Both the position numbers and the translations under genes were made by a program. The notes under the pieces are model-generated. The model had not been told where the DNA came from. It ran no database searches and saw nothing but the letters and a program-made list of their open reading frames with translations. Source: a virus. Taken from it: a DNA stretch of 31,870 nt. How positions within the stretch are numbered: the first letter of the stretch is position 1; every line of letters starts with the position of its first letter. Positions 14,350-22,094 of the stretch are shown here, piece by piece. Location of the stretch: positions 1-31,870 of the IMG/VR virus record IMGVR_UViG_3300005843_000027. The stretch is one strand, 5' to 3'.

Positions 14350-14567
14350 ACCGCTGGTGCCTTCGCTTTCAGTCCGCGCCGAGCCAGTTCCTGCACGTAC
14401 AGCTCCTGGAAGCGTTCTGGGTACTCACGCGCCAACCGCCCCAGTGCGCTCACCCGCGCGGCGTTACGGTCGGCAGTGGAGTCGTAGCGGGCGGCCAGGC
14501 AGGCCGCGCACGGTCGCTCATCTCTGCGCCTATGCGCGTGATAACCAGCCGACGTGCCGCACTTCAC
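14319..14567 (-). CDS. Small zinc-binding-type protein (CGT-GY-H-R-PC-C pattern)
   Basis: An 82-residue protein starting at a GTG that overlaps the stop of the small terminase gene. The N-terminus CGTSAGYHAHRRRDERPCAAC is a Cys/His arrangement common in small actinobacterial and actinophage proteins; a relative with the same pattern lies at 30678-31166 on the other strand. A helical tail follows and the protein ends VEGVAPEDLQ, the same ten residues that end the small terminase. Likely a small zinc-binding protein; target unknown. Confidence 0.68.
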   Translation of the reverse strand: MKCGTSAGYHAHRRRDERPCAACLAARYDSTADRNAARVSALGRLAREYPERFQELYVQELARRGLKAKAPAVEGVAPEDLQ

Positions 14568-15061
14568 TGCAAGTCCTCAGGCGCCACACCCTCCACCCGG
14601 TACGTGGTGGTGGTGTTCATCTCCCCCGACACCTGCAAGCGAGTGGGCAACTGACCCATCTCCTCCGCCGCCTGTTTCGCCACCTGAGCAGCCAGGCGAC
14701 CATCGATCTCCATAACCGTCTCAACATTGCCGGTGATCGGATCGACATCGCGCACCACCTTGCCGGCCGGCGTCACCTTGGGTGTGGGCTTGAGCGCCTG
14801 GGCGGCGATCTCCTCGTACATGGCCAGGCGGTTGTGCTTCTTGGTGATCCACAGACCGGCGAACTGGTCCGCCATGTTCTCGCGGATCTCCTGGATCTCC
14901 ACGGCGTAGCGCGCCTTGAACTGTGCGATGGCCGGCTGGCTCACTCCGTAGCGCTCCGCGATCTGCGACTGGCTCTCCTCGCCCAGGGCCAGCGCGCGCA
15001 TCACCTCCATGCGCTTAAGGCCACCGAGCTTGCCGCGATCGGCGCGCGTGGAGCCCGTCAT
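14564..15061 (-). CDS. terS: Terminase small subunit-like DNA-binding protein
   Basis: A 165-residue protein with an N-terminal helix-turn-helix: GEESQSQIAERYGVSQPAIAQF at about residues 27-48. A long helical region follows, then a C-terminal tail ending VEGVAPEDLQ. Size, HTH and position upstream of the head genes fit a small terminase subunit, which recognises the packaging site. It is separated from the large subunit by about 1.6 kb of small genes, which is unusual but seen in actinophages. A generic HTH regulator is the alternative. Confidence 0.66.
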   Translation of the reverse strand: MTGSTRADRGKLGGLKRMEVMRALALGEESQSQIAERYGVSQPAIAQFKARYAVEIQEIRENMADQFAGLWITKKHNRLAMYEEIAAQALKPTPKVTPAGKVVRDVDPITGNVETVMEIDGRLAAQVAKQAAEEMGQLPTRLQVSGEMNTTTTYRVEGVAPEDLQ

Positions 15062-15309
15062 CCGGAGTCTCCACTCCGATAAGGCAGCTGATAAGGGTTA
15101 TCCACAGGGTTATCCACAGGCTGTGGATAACCTCGCTCGGCAGCGTCCGCGTGAGTCAACACCCATCGATCACACGCCGAGCCGTCATCGGTATGCCCGA
15201 TGTACCCCACGGACAGATTGAACTTCACCGATCGCCCATGATCGCACCATCCATCACCAAGAGGATGCGGATAGGACAGCTTGGTGACCTTCAGATCAGC
15301 CTCACTCAC
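15058..15309 (-). CDS. Hypothetical protein whose 3' end carries DnaA boxes
   Basis: An 83-residue protein starting at a GTG that overlaps the upstream stop (GTGA) and ending in the coupled start of the small terminase gene. It begins with a GTG-coded Met followed by SEADLKVTKLSYPHP and has the segments CDHGRSVKFNLSVGYIGH and ACDRWVL. The C-terminus QPVDNPVDNPYQLPY is simply the translation of the repeated TTATCCACA boxes, so the tail of this protein is probably shaped by the DNA sites. Confidence 0.62.
   Translation of the reverse strand: MSEADLKVTKLSYPHPLGDGWCDHGRSVKFNLSVGYIGHTDDGSACDRWVLTHADAAERGYPQPVDNPVDNPYQLPYRSGDSG
15098..15130. other. Cluster of three perfect DnaA boxes
   Basis: TTATCCACA at 15098-15106 and 15110-15118 on the plus strand and at 15130-15122 on the minus strand. 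All three match the bacterial DnaA-box consensus exactly. They lie within 33 bp, inside a gene. Just to the left, GATAAGG occurs twice (15078-15096). Confidence 0.78.
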
Positions 15310-15707
15310 CGAACGGCCCCCTTGAACGCTTCCAACGTGCCGTACCGCCGGAAGAAATGACTGGTGCTCCATGTCCACATGGACGACCACGTGCCATCCG
15401 TCCGGACAGCTACCGCCCGTTCCACTCCGCGCTGCATCCGTACCGCCCACTTCACCTTGGGGCTGGCGCTCGGCCGGCCATGTGTGGCGTGCGGCTCCCA
15501 ACCCTCGCTCATGGTGAGCCTGGTGGTCCACCCGTGGCTCATGGCGTACATCTCCAGATCGGTCACCGGGCGCGGCACGTCCAGGGTGAGCACCGACATG
15601 TCACTGTGCCGCAGAGGGGCGGGGAAGGTGGGCACGGGCGTGGCAACGAGCCCGGTGGCCACCTCCCACTCAAGGCGCATGGGAAAGCACACCAAGGGGC
15701 TGTTCAT
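15306..15707 (-). CDS. Hypothetical protein
   Basis: A 133-residue protein beginning MNSPLVCFPMRLEWEVATGL, with Trp-rich segments (HGWTTRLTMSEGWEP, TWSSMWTWSTSHFFRR). It is coupled to the downstream gene by a GTGA overlap. No family recognised; the Trp/aromatic content suggests a small folded domain. Confidence 0.6.
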   Translation of the reverse strand: MNSPLVCFPMRLEWEVATGLVATPVPTFPAPLRHSDMSVLTLDVPRPVTDLEMYAMSHGWTTRLTMSEGWEPHATHGRPSASPKVKWAVRMQRGVERAVAVRTDGTWSSMWTWSTSHFFRRYGTLEAFKGAVR

Positions 15708-15729
15708 GACTTCACCGCATTGTCCATGC

Positions 15730-16182
15730 TCACGTGACCAGCCCAGTTAGTTGATCATCGCTCATCTCGGCATAGCCGACTGTGCTGAACAGGCGTTGAG
15801 CGGGTGGATCTTCGAGGTATTGAACCGCTCGACGTAGAGCGTCATACGAGTAGCGGGCGATCAGCCGGTTGCACGTATCGGCCGACAGCGAGCCAGAGCA
15901 GGTCAACCCCCGCACCGCGTGCGCGTTGTTGCCGATCAGGTGGTTATGATCCACCCCGAGACGCCGGCCGCCCTTGCCCTTCGGGTCGTCCGGGTGGATC
16001 CCCTTGGCTTTCTGGCAGATGTAGCACCGTCCCAGTTGCGCGAGGTACAGCGCGCGGTACTGGGCGGGAGTGATCCCGTAGGCCTGCCACGCCTTGCGGT
16101 AGAACGCCCGCCAGGCGGCTACCACCGCGGGGGGCATGTCTCGTGGTGGTAGCCAGTCTCTGGGAGGGTAGGCGGTGCTCAC
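15730..16182 (-). CDS. Recombination endonuclease VII-like HNH nuclease
   Basis: A 150-residue protein. The core is GRCYICQ (Cys53, Cys56), LGVDHNHLIGN (Asp78, His79, Asn80, His81), HAVRGLTC (Cys95) and ADTCNRLI (Cys104, Asn105), matching the T4 endonuclease VII family, which resolves branched DNA before packaging. The second Cys pair is separated by eight residues (CSGSLSADTC) rather than the usual two. The N-terminal 50 residues are helical. Upstream neighbour is an HTH protein. Confidence 0.82.
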   Translation of the reverse strand: MSTAYPPRDWLPPRDMPPAVVAAWRAFYRKAWQAYGITPAQYRALYLAQLGRCYICQKAKGIHPDDPKGKGGRRLGVDHNHLIGNNAHAVRGLTCSGSLSADTCNRLIARYSYDALRRAVQYLEDPPAQRLFSTVGYAEMSDDQLTGLVT

Positions 16183-16511
16183 TCGCCTGCCGCCTTGATC
16201 CGGTAGTGGGTGCGCTTGCGCTTGCTGAGGAACTCGCGGCCTGCTCGCATCACCATCGTGTCCACCTGGCGGAGCTCGGTCTCCAGATGCCCCTCCTTGG
16301 CCATCCGGTGCAGGTGACTGATGATGCTCTGCGGGAGGATGTGGAACCGGACGGCCGCCTTCTCGGCGAGCACGGTCCCGTCCTGGAACTCGGCGCGGTC
16401 CAGCCGGTCCCAGATGAACTGCCAGGCCTCCATCATCCGGCCGCCCTTGGCGCCCAGCCGATAGGTGCCGGAAACGGGTGCCGGCCCGTTGAGCATGGTG
16501 CGCGTAGTCAT
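16179..16511 (-). CDS. Helical DNA-binding-type protein, leaderless
   Basis: A 110-residue protein from the ATG at 16511, which lies six bases after CATAGT, a weaker variant of the recurrent -10 box. It begins MTTRTMLNGPAPVSGTYRLG. The segment LAEKAAVRFHILPQSIISHLHRMAKEGHLE resembles a winged-helix or HTH recognition region. It is basic (SKRKRTHYRIK at the end). Probably a DNA-binding protein; it heads the unit containing endonuclease VII and small terminase. Confidence 0.6.
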   Translation of the reverse strand: MTTRTMLNGPAPVSGTYRLGAKGGRMMEAWQFIWDRLDRAEFQDGTVLAEKAAVRFHILPQSIISHLHRMAKEGHLETELRQVDTMVMRAGREFLSKRKRTHYRIKAAGE

Positions 16512-16517
16512 AGATGT

Positions 16518-16523
16518 ACTATG
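16518..16523 (-). promoter_or_regulatory. Variant -10 box (CATAGT)
   Basis: Minus-strand CATAGT six bases before the ATG at 16511, lying in the end of the upstream gene. No TG extension and no good -35 are seen, so this is the weakest member of the promoter family. Confidence 0.45.
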
Positions 16524-17052
16524 CCTCACTGAGAGCATCCACGCAAGCCTGGCAGTCCACCAAGGTCAGATCGTTCAGCAGCCGCCATCGCTTGATCCCC
16601 GCCGTGAAGTCGGCCAGGCAGGCGGGGCGGTTGCCGTCCTCGGGGTGGCGCGCATGCGTAGGGGCCGCAATGATCCAGGCCTTCCAGGAGGCCGGACCGG
16701 TGCGCTCCGTCTGCCCGTGCACCAGACCCAGCCGCAGACACTCGCTCACCACCCGCCCCAGAGCCCCCAGGGGGAGATTTCCGCGCGCCCGATAGGTGTT
16801 GTGGTGGGGGTACACCTCCACGCCCGTCTCCAGCCCTCTCAGCAGGCGGGCGACATCCAGATCACTCACCCCCCTCTGGAGCCGGGCGTACGGATGCAGA
16901 CTCTCCGGCTCCGCGGCGTGCGCCCCCGCCCGGGCGATGATCGCGTGGTCCCGTTCGCAGGCGGGCACGTGCCGGGTGACGTTGCCGGTCTCGCGGTGAC
17001 AAAAGGGGCACTGTCCGACATGAGGGGCAGTGCTGGGCTCGATGCTGGCCAT
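16519..17052 (-). CDS. C2HC zinc-finger protein, leaderless
   Basis: A 177-residue protein from the ATG at 17052, beginning MASIEPSTAPHVGQCPFCHR. A C-x-x-C-x9-H-x3-C pattern (CPFC, H, C) near the N-terminus is a zinc finger. The C-terminal two thirds are helical and basic (ARLLRGLETG, LGRVVSECLRLG), possibly a winged helix. A start farther upstream in the same frame is rejected because the promoter box and ATG fit the leaderless pattern. Probable nucleic-acid binder. Confidence 0.65.
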   Translation of the reverse strand: MASIEPSTAPHVGQCPFCHRETGNVTRHVPACERDHAIIARAGAHAAEPESLHPYARLQRGVSDLDVARLLRGLETGVEVYPHHNTYRARGNLPLGALGRVVSECLRLGLVHGQTERTGPASWKAWIIAAPTHARHPEDGNRPACLADFTAGIKRWRLLNDLTLVDCQACVDALSEA

Positions 17053-17058
17053 AGCTCG

Positions 17059-17088
17059 ACTATAGCAGAGCGGCCCGGCAAGGCACCA
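17059..17088 (-). promoter_or_regulatory. Leaderless promoter before zinc-finger gene
   Basis: Minus strand TGC-TATAGT at 17064-17059, six bases CGAGCT, ATG. The -35 region (TGGTGC at 18 bases) is weak. Confidence 0.7.
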
Positions 17089-17251
17089 GAGTGGCCCAGA
17101 TACCCGAACATCCGGGCCGGGCCCCTGAGCTGCGAAAACAGCCAGAAAGCGCCCCCCTGCGGCCCAGATGGCCCGGGTCTTGCGGAGTTCGGTTAGAGAT
17201 TGCATATATGCCTTCTACTCACTCTCTATTTACCTCCCTACTGTGTTTTAT

Positions 17252-17354
17252 CTGGGACAGCTGGGACAGAAGAGGGTTGAGCAGGAAAAACTCTGGCCCG
17301 GATCCTCCGTCGGATCCGGGCCAGAGCTGGGACGGAGCTGAGTATCTGGGACAG
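17252..17354. repeat. Four copies of 9-mer CTGGGAC(A/G)G flanking a terminator
   Basis: Copies at 17252-17260, 17261-17269, 17327-17335 (with G for A) and 17346-17354, all in the same orientation. They flank a strong hairpin in the gap after the primase-helicase gene. AT-rich sequence lies alongside at about 17199-17250 (ATATAT, TTTTATC). Iterated short repeats beside an AT-rich tract next to a P4-like primase-helicase gene are what an iteron-type origin would look like. Confidence 0.6.
17286..17326 (-). terminator. Intrinsic terminator after primase-helicase gene
   Basis: A perfect 15-bp stem (CTCTGGCCCGGATCC, 17291-17305, with its complement 17312-17326), six-base loop, followed on the minus strand by TTTTT (17290-17286). 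A textbook terminator for the leftward primase transcript. Confidence 0.88.
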
Positions 17355-19595
17355 CTACACCACGCTGGTACCCAGGCCCTTGATCATCCGCACCCGCTTG
17401 CCCTGTACCCGGGTGCGGTCCACCACGAGCCCCGGGACCTTCGCACGCACATCCCGGCTGAACACCTCCTTGGTGGTGCTGTCCCGCGTGCGGCCCTCCC
17501 CCTCGCACCAGTTCTGGTACTTCAGGTACAGATGATCGAGAGAGATCTCATGCTCCGGCCCCACCTCGCACCAGTCCTCCAGAAATGCCCCGATGGGGTC
17601 CGACAGTCGACGCACTGCCTCAGCCTCGGCCAGGCCGGAGTCCGGCGCGCTGAACCGTCCCCGTCCGTTCAGCCGCTCCAGACCGTCCAGCGCCCAATTG
17701 AGGATGCCGGGCAGCTCCCCCAGCAACTTGTCCGTGAGCGAGATGTCCTCCCGGCCGTAGAAGCTCTGGTCGAACTTGACGAAGATCATGCGCCCCCCCA
17801 GCGCCCCCGACCGGTCGGAGAAGGTGGGCGTCTCGTTGCTCATCAGCATGAAGCGGGTACCCAGCGTGCCGCGCCAGGCCGTGGTGTTCTTCCGGTTCAC
17901 GCTCATGGCATCCTCGCCGATCACCCCCAGCAGGATGGGCACCGCATCGGCGATGCTGCGGGAGTGCCAACGCACGTCACCGGCCACCGCCAGGGCGGCA
18001 CCCACCAGCGGCTCCAGCCCGAACGTACCGGGCAGTAGGTTGAGGTTCAGGCCGGCCACGTTCTCCTTGCCCACCATCGCGCCCAACACCCGGGCGATGG
18101 TGCCCTTGCCGGAGCGTCGCCCACCGATCAGCGCGGCCATCTTCTGCTGATCGGTACGCCCGCTGAGCACGTACCCGAACCACTCCGCCAGGAAGTCCTT
18201 GGCCTGCTGATCGCCGGGCAGCACCTGCTCCAGGAACGCCTCCCATCCGGGGGCGCCCGCCTGCGGGTCGAAGTCGAACGGCAGGCTGAACAGGTTGAAG
18301 ATCCTCGGCGTGTGCGGCATCAGCTCACGAGTTCGCGGGTCGACCACCCCGTTGCGGGGAGCCAACACCCGATCTTCATCGCCCAGACGTTGCAGGTGGC
18401 TCACCCCCAGCGCGTGCACCAGATGGCTCACCTTCGGCCGGGTGGGTGCCCATGGCCGACGCTCGAAGCCACCGTCCTTGCCGGGCACCAGATACACCGC
18501 GTCCGCTGTCTGCCGGTACAGCCACCGCTCCATCACCGGCAGCTCCTGCACATCCCAGTGCGCCCCGGTCCACTCGTAGAAGTCCCCCCGCCACCAGGCG
18601 CGATGCAGTACCCCGCCGGTGCTGTCCATCTGGCTGAGCAACTCCCGGGCCACCCGATGCGGGTCACCCGGCGGGGGCAGCACGTCCAGCGACGCCGCAC
18701 CCCCCTGCCCGGCCGGGGCGTCCACCTTCACCGCCACCCAGCTCCTACCGGCCTCCGTGGCCGCGTAGGCGCTGTTGATCGTCATCCGATCCTGAAGGTC
18801 CGGTTCCGTCCATCCGGTGATCGGCTTCAACGTCTCGATCATCAACTTGGCACACAGCTCCCGGTCCACCCGCCAGGGGAAGTGTGCGCAGGCCATGGCG
18901 AAGTTGTTGATCGCCCCGTTGAAGCCCTGCGTCGTCTGCGCCAGTCGCACCCTGGCCGCCTTCACGAAGGCGATCGCCTGCTGTTCGGTGAACTCCCGCT
19001 GGGAGTCGTCGAACAGGTCGTCACCGGGGGCCGGCACCGCAGGGGCGGGGGCGGCCTTCCTGGCTGTCATCCGCTCGATCACGAGATCGGGGACCACGTG
19101 CTCCACATGCCACTGCGGTGGCGTCACCCACTCCCAGGTGCCCGTGCCGTCCCGGGTGGGCGGGGCGATCGCCAGCCCACCCAGGCCCCGCACGTCCACC
19201 TTGGGCGCCACCTTGCCATCCTGGTCGTTGCCGATCGGATGATCCGGGTGTGCCCAGTAGTACCAGTGCTGCCCACCCATCGGGGTGTTCACCACCCCCA
19301 GGGGGATGGGTGGTACTCCGTCGAACAGCTCCAGCCAGGTGGCCACTCCGTCCGGCCCGTCCGGATCCACCACCACCAGGTTGCTCTTACCGCAGTCGAT
19401 CAGGATGCCGGCGTGCTCGTGCGGCTGGCCCGGCCCCCACCAGGCGTAGATGTCCGCTTTGCTGATGGTGGACATTTCGCGCCAGCGGCCAACCGGGCGT
19501 ACTTGCTTCTTGCCATCGGGGCCACGCTGAACGTAAACAGGATTCACGTAGATGCCTGCGGATGCGTAGGACAGGGCAGTCTCGTAAACTGTCAC
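17355..19595 (-). CDS. Primase-polymerase / SF3 helicase (P4 alpha-like)
   Basis: A 746-residue replication protein starting at a GTG. Residues about 1-160 form a bifunctional primase-polymerase domain: VVVDPDG (Asp77, Asp79), GGQHWYYW (His110) and VDVRGLGG (Asp134). A linker with HTH-like helices follows. The C-terminal half is a D5/P4-type SF3 helicase: Walker A GGRRSGKGT near residue 490, then AGDVRWH and MLMSNETPTF as the B and sensor regions. It would prime and unwind phage DNA. A nine-codon ORF (MTTTEEASE) overlaps the GTG start and may couple its translation. A strong hairpin lies just upstream. Confidence 0.9.
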   Translation of the reverse strand: MTVYETALSYASAGIYVNPVYVQRGPDGKKQVRPVGRWREMSTISKADIYAWWGPGQPHEHAGILIDCGKSNLVVVDPDGPDGVATWLELFDGVPPIPLGVVNTPMGGQHWYYWAHPDHPIGNDQDGKVAPKVDVRGLGGLAIAPPTRDGTGTWEWVTPPQWHVEHVVPDLVIERMTARKAAPAPAVPAPGDDLFDDSQREFTEQQAIAFVKAARVRLAQTTQGFNGAINNFAMACAHFPWRVDRELCAKLMIETLKPITGWTEPDLQDRMTINSAYAATEAGRSWVAVKVDAPAGQGGAASLDVLPPPGDPHRVARELLSQMDSTGGVLHRAWWRGDFYEWTGAHWDVQELPVMERWLYRQTADAVYLVPGKDGGFERRPWAPTRPKVSHLVHALGVSHLQRLGDEDRVLAPRNGVVDPRTRELMPHTPRIFNLFSLPFDFDPQAGAPGWEAFLEQVLPGDQQAKDFLAEWFGYVLSGRTDQQKMAALIGGRRSGKGTIARVLGAMVGKENVAGLNLNLLPGTFGLEPLVGAALAVAGDVRWHSRSIADAVPILLGVIGEDAMSVNRKNTTAWRGTLGTRFMLMSNETPTFSDRSGALGGRMIFVKFDQSFYGREDISLTDKLLGELPGILNWALDGLERLNGRGRFSAPDSGLAEAEAVRRLSDPIGAFLEDWCEVGPEHEISLDHLYLKYQNWCEGEGRTRDSTTKEVFSRDVRAKVPGLVVDRTRVQGKRVRMIKGLGTSVV

Positions 19596-19628
19596 TCGGA
19601 TGCCTCTTCTGTAGTTGTCATGTCACAT

Positions 19629-19658
19629 CGAGACCCCCGGTTGGCCCCGGGGGTCTCG
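19629..19658 (-). terminator. Hairpin upstream of primase-helicase gene
   Basis: A 12-bp stem (CGAGACCCCCGG with its complement) and loop TTGGCC between the gene ending at 19676 and the primase start. No T tract on either strand; attenuator or weak terminator. Confidence 0.55.
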
Positions 19659-19675
19659 GACGTTTCAGGGGAAGA

Positions 19676-19891
19676 TCAGGCTACGCCCGGCCGGCCAGAA
19701 TCGGACTCAGGCATACGGCCGGTTCGTTCATCCGCCTCCACCCGTGCCACTCGCCACTTGACCGGACAGCCGAACGTCAGCGGACCGAACAGTTCCAGTC
19801 CTCGGCCGGATGCCCGCGCGATGGTGCCGAACGGGCCGATCACCCGCGCGCCGGCATGCGACTTGGCAACGATCACATACATGATGCTCAC
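19676..19891 (-). CDS. Small hypothetical protein
   Basis: A 71-residue protein from the GTG at 19891 overlapping the upstream stop (GTGA); an ATG at 19882 is the alternative. It begins, after the first codons, MYVIVAKSHAGARVIGPFG. It is basic with a hydrophobic N-terminus and a charged tail. No family recognised. Confidence 0.6.
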   Translation of the reverse strand: MSIMYVIVAKSHAGARVIGPFGTIARASGRGLELFGPLTFGCPVKWRVARVEADERTGRMPESDSGRPGVA

Positions 19892-20043
19892 CCCCTCCCC
19901 ATCCGAGCCGGGTGTGGCTGGCTGCGGTACCGCACGACGCACACGCGCTCGCCGCCCGACACCCGCCACACCCGGCACCGCTCCCCCACACCTGCCCCGC
20001 AGTACGGGCACACCCGAGTGAGGCTCACCATCGGCCGGCTCAT
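19888..20043 (-). CDS. Small zinc-ribbon-type protein (CPYCGA-GE-CRVW)
   Basis: A 51-residue protein starting at the ATG at 20043, with CPYCGAGVGERCRVWRVSGG. The pattern C-x-x-C-x-A-x-x-GE-x-CRVW is shared with the neighbour at 20264-20485, as is the C-terminal H-P-x-R-x-GR. Such short Cys-rich proteins are common in actinobacteria and their phages; they probably bind zinc and nucleic acid. Confidence 0.66.
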   Translation of the reverse strand: MSRPMVSLTRVCPYCGAGVGERCRVWRVSGGERVCVVRYRSQPHPARMGRG

Positions 20044-20267
20044 GACAGCTCCACCGGCCAGTCCTTCGGATCCCCGCCCCGGGCGATCCACTCCCGTCGC
20101 CGCTCGTCGTCCGGGCGCTCCATGTAGCCCTCAATCCGCGGCCAGGTGGCACCCATTGCCCATTCCAGGGCGCGCTGAGCTGCGTCTACCGACGCGTCCC
20201 AGCCGTGCTCGCGAATGTTGTCGTCAAGGCGACGGGTCATGTCCTGGATCTCGTACGGGTCCCTCAT
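20040..20267 (-). CDS. Small helical hypothetical protein
   Basis: A 75-residue charged helical protein beginning MRDPYEIQDMTRRLDDNIRE, with a C-terminal segment RREWIARGGDPKDWP. It lies between two related zinc-ribbon genes and overlaps both by four bases. Family not recognised. Confidence 0.62.
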   Translation of the reverse strand: MRDPYEIQDMTRRLDDNIREHGWDASVDAAQRALEWAMGATWPRIEGYMERPDDERRREWIARGGDPKDWPVELS

Positions 20268-20485
20268 GACGTTCTCCCGCGCTCGGGGTGGCTCTTCACG
20301 CGCACCCGCGCCACGTACAGACGCTTGCCCTCACGCACCACCCACACCCGGCACTTCTCTCCCGGTCGGGCATCGCACTTCGGGCAGGGGCGCAGCAGCA
20401 CTCCTCTCGTCGGGGCACTCATCACGCCGGCGCCCATCACCTTCACCCGGGCGGCACTGGTGCGGTGATGTGGTACGGGGCTCAT
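20264..20485 (-). CDS. Small zinc-ribbon-type protein (CPKCDA-GE-CRVW)
   Basis: A 73-residue protein with CPKCDARPGEKCRVWVVREGKR, a paralogue of the protein at 19888-20043; both end with H-P and basic residues. The ATG overlaps the stop of the upstream membrane protein gene. Probable zinc binder. Confidence 0.66.
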   Translation of the reverse strand: MSPVPHHRTSAARVKVMGAGVMSAPTRGVLLRPCPKCDARPGEKCRVWVVREGKRLYVARVRVKSHPERGRTS

Positions 20486-20832
20486 GCCGGACTCACCTTC
20501 AACCTGCCGGCCACCGCACGCACCTTGACGCGCAACTTGCGCCCCCGCTTCTTCCAGGTGTTGTCATCCGGCCAGTTGCGCAGGAACCACCAGTTCACGA
20601 ACATGAGCAGCGAAAAGAACATCCCGAACCAGTACCTGTCCGCCCAGTCCCGGTACACGTCCATGAACAGCCCGGGTGGGGCGAACAGCCACAGCTCCTG
20701 ATGGATGCGCACCAGGGAACCGAGCACTCGCCCCTCGCGGATCCTGCCCACCACCCACAACAGCAGTGCACCCAGCACCGCCCAGCGCCAAACTGAGGTC
20801 ACTGCGTCAGCGGCATGAACCAGCGCGCTCAT
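20482..20832 (-). CDS. Membrane protein with two predicted helices
   Basis: A 116-residue protein from the ATG at 20832. It has hydrophobic segments at about residues 15-32 (WRWAVLGALLLWVVG) and 66-84 (WFGMFFSLLMFVNWWFL) and a Lys/Arg-rich C-terminus (KKRGRKLRVKVRAVAGR), so the tail probably lies in the cytoplasm. It is coupled to the helicase gene upstream. Function unknown; too large and basic for a typical holin. Confidence 0.65.
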   Translation of the reverse strand: MSALVHAADAVTSVWRWAVLGALLLWVVGRIREGRVLGSLVRIHQELWLFAPPGLFMDVYRDWADRYWFGMFFSLLMFVNWWFLRNWPDDNTWKKRGRKLRVKVRAVAGRLKVSPA

Positions 20833-22094
20833 GCGTTCACACTCGCAATCGTCACGCGCTCGGATGCCCGGGTGACCGCGGTGTACAGCAGCCGTCGTGC
20901 CAGCTCTCGTGCCGCCTTCGGTCCCTCTCGGCGCTCCGTGACATCCATGAGTTGCGCCGTCTGATCCACCACGTACACGTGCGGCCACTCCGACCCCTGC
21001 GCCTTGTGCACGGTGATCACATCGGCGAACGTGAAGGCACCGATCTGGCCCCGGAAGGCCCGGTAGTTCTTCAGCGCAGCCTCGCCGGCCAGACCCTGGA
21101 AGCCGTCCGCGTAGGCGAGCATCTGCCGTTCGTGGCCGTCTTCGTCGCGCAGGGTCAAGGTGTGCTGGCCGTTCCCGTAGATCACGTCCAGCACTTCGAA
21201 CTGCTGGCCGTTGAGGATGCCCATCTCGCGGTTGTTGGTCAGGCACATCACCCGGTCCTCAGCCACCGGCACACCGGCCGGCCGCCCCAGCCGTTCCCGG
21301 ATCTTCTGCACCAGGTTCCAGCGGGTGCTGTTCTTCCACACCAGCACCTGGTCCGCCTCCATGGCCGCACTCAGGCTCACCCGTACCCGCGGTACGCCCG
21401 CCGTCCCGCGCTCGCGGATCTGGGTGGCCAGTCGCAGTACCGGGGACTCCAGTGCCTGGCGGTGCACCTGGATCAGCTCCACATCCGGCACGGCGTCGGT
21501 GTAGTACCCCTGCCCGCCGATCGGGGGCAACTGGTGGGGGTCGCCCAGCACCAGCACGGGCACGCCGAAGCTCTCGATGTCGGCGGCCATCTTGGCGTCC
21601 ACCATGCTCACCTCATCCAGGACGATGAGGTCGGAGTCTGCCCAGGGTGACTGCTCGTTCAACTCGAATCCGGGGCGCCTGAGTTCGGCTTCCAGGGCGG
21701 CGATCTGCTCTTGCGTCTCGTTGATGGCACCTATCAGTTCCAGGCTGCCGGACCATCCGGCGGGGATCGGGTCACTGCACTGCGACTCCAGGCGTGCGGC
21801 CTCTTCCCGCATCTCCCGTAGCCGCTTGCGCGTGCCGTAGTCCCCCACGGGCCGGTAGACGGCGCTGTGGATGGTGCTGGCCGGTACCCCCTTGCGACGC
21901 AGCACGCTGGCCGCCTTGCCGGTGTAGGCACCGAACACGGCGTCCACCCCGAGGGCTTCGGTGATGTGCCGGGCGAGGGTGGTTTTGCCGGTGCCGGCCG
22001 CGCCGAACAGGCGGAAGGAATGCCGGAACGGCGTGTCGTACCACCGGCGGATGGCTTCCAGGGCAGCGGTTTGCTCCGGGGTCAGCGTGGTCAC
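20829..22094 (-). CDS. RecD/Dda-like SF1 DNA helicase
   Basis: A 421-residue protein. Walker A GAAGTGKT at 31-38, DSDLIVLDEVSMVD (Walker B, Asp160-Glu161), GDPHQLPP at about 185-191, and near the C-terminus VHKAQGSEWPHVYVVD and LYTAVTRASERV. These are motifs I-VI of the RecD/Dda group of 5'-3' helicases. A charged helical insert at about residues 85-140 may be a coiled coil. It likely acts in phage DNA replication or recombination. Confidence 0.92.
   Translation of the reverse strand: MTTLTPEQTAALEAIRRWYDTPFRHSFRLFGAAGTGKTTLARHITEALGVDAVFGAYTGKAASVLRRKGVPASTIHSAVYRPVGDYGTRKRLREMREEAARLESQCSDPIPAGWSGSLELIGAINETQEQIAALEAELRRPGFELNEQSPWADSDLIVLDEVSMVDAKMAADIESFGVPVLVLGDPHQLPPIGGQGYYTDAVPDVELIQVHRQALESPVLRLATQIRERGTAGVPRVRVSLSAAMEADQVLVWKNSTRWNLVQKIRERLGRPAGVPVAEDRVMCLTNNREMGILNGQQFEVLDVIYGNGQHTLTLRDEDGHERQMLAYADGFQGLAGEAALKNYRAFRGQIGAFTFADVITVHKAQGSEWPHVYVVDQTAQLMDVTERREGPKAARELARRLLYTAVTRASERVTIASVNA

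Noticed and set aside
20482-21246. 254-residue minus-strand frame overlapping the RecD-like helicase
   Set aside because: Only its end, from the ATG at 20832, is credible as a membrane protein; the upstream part is the shadow of the helicase gene in another frame.
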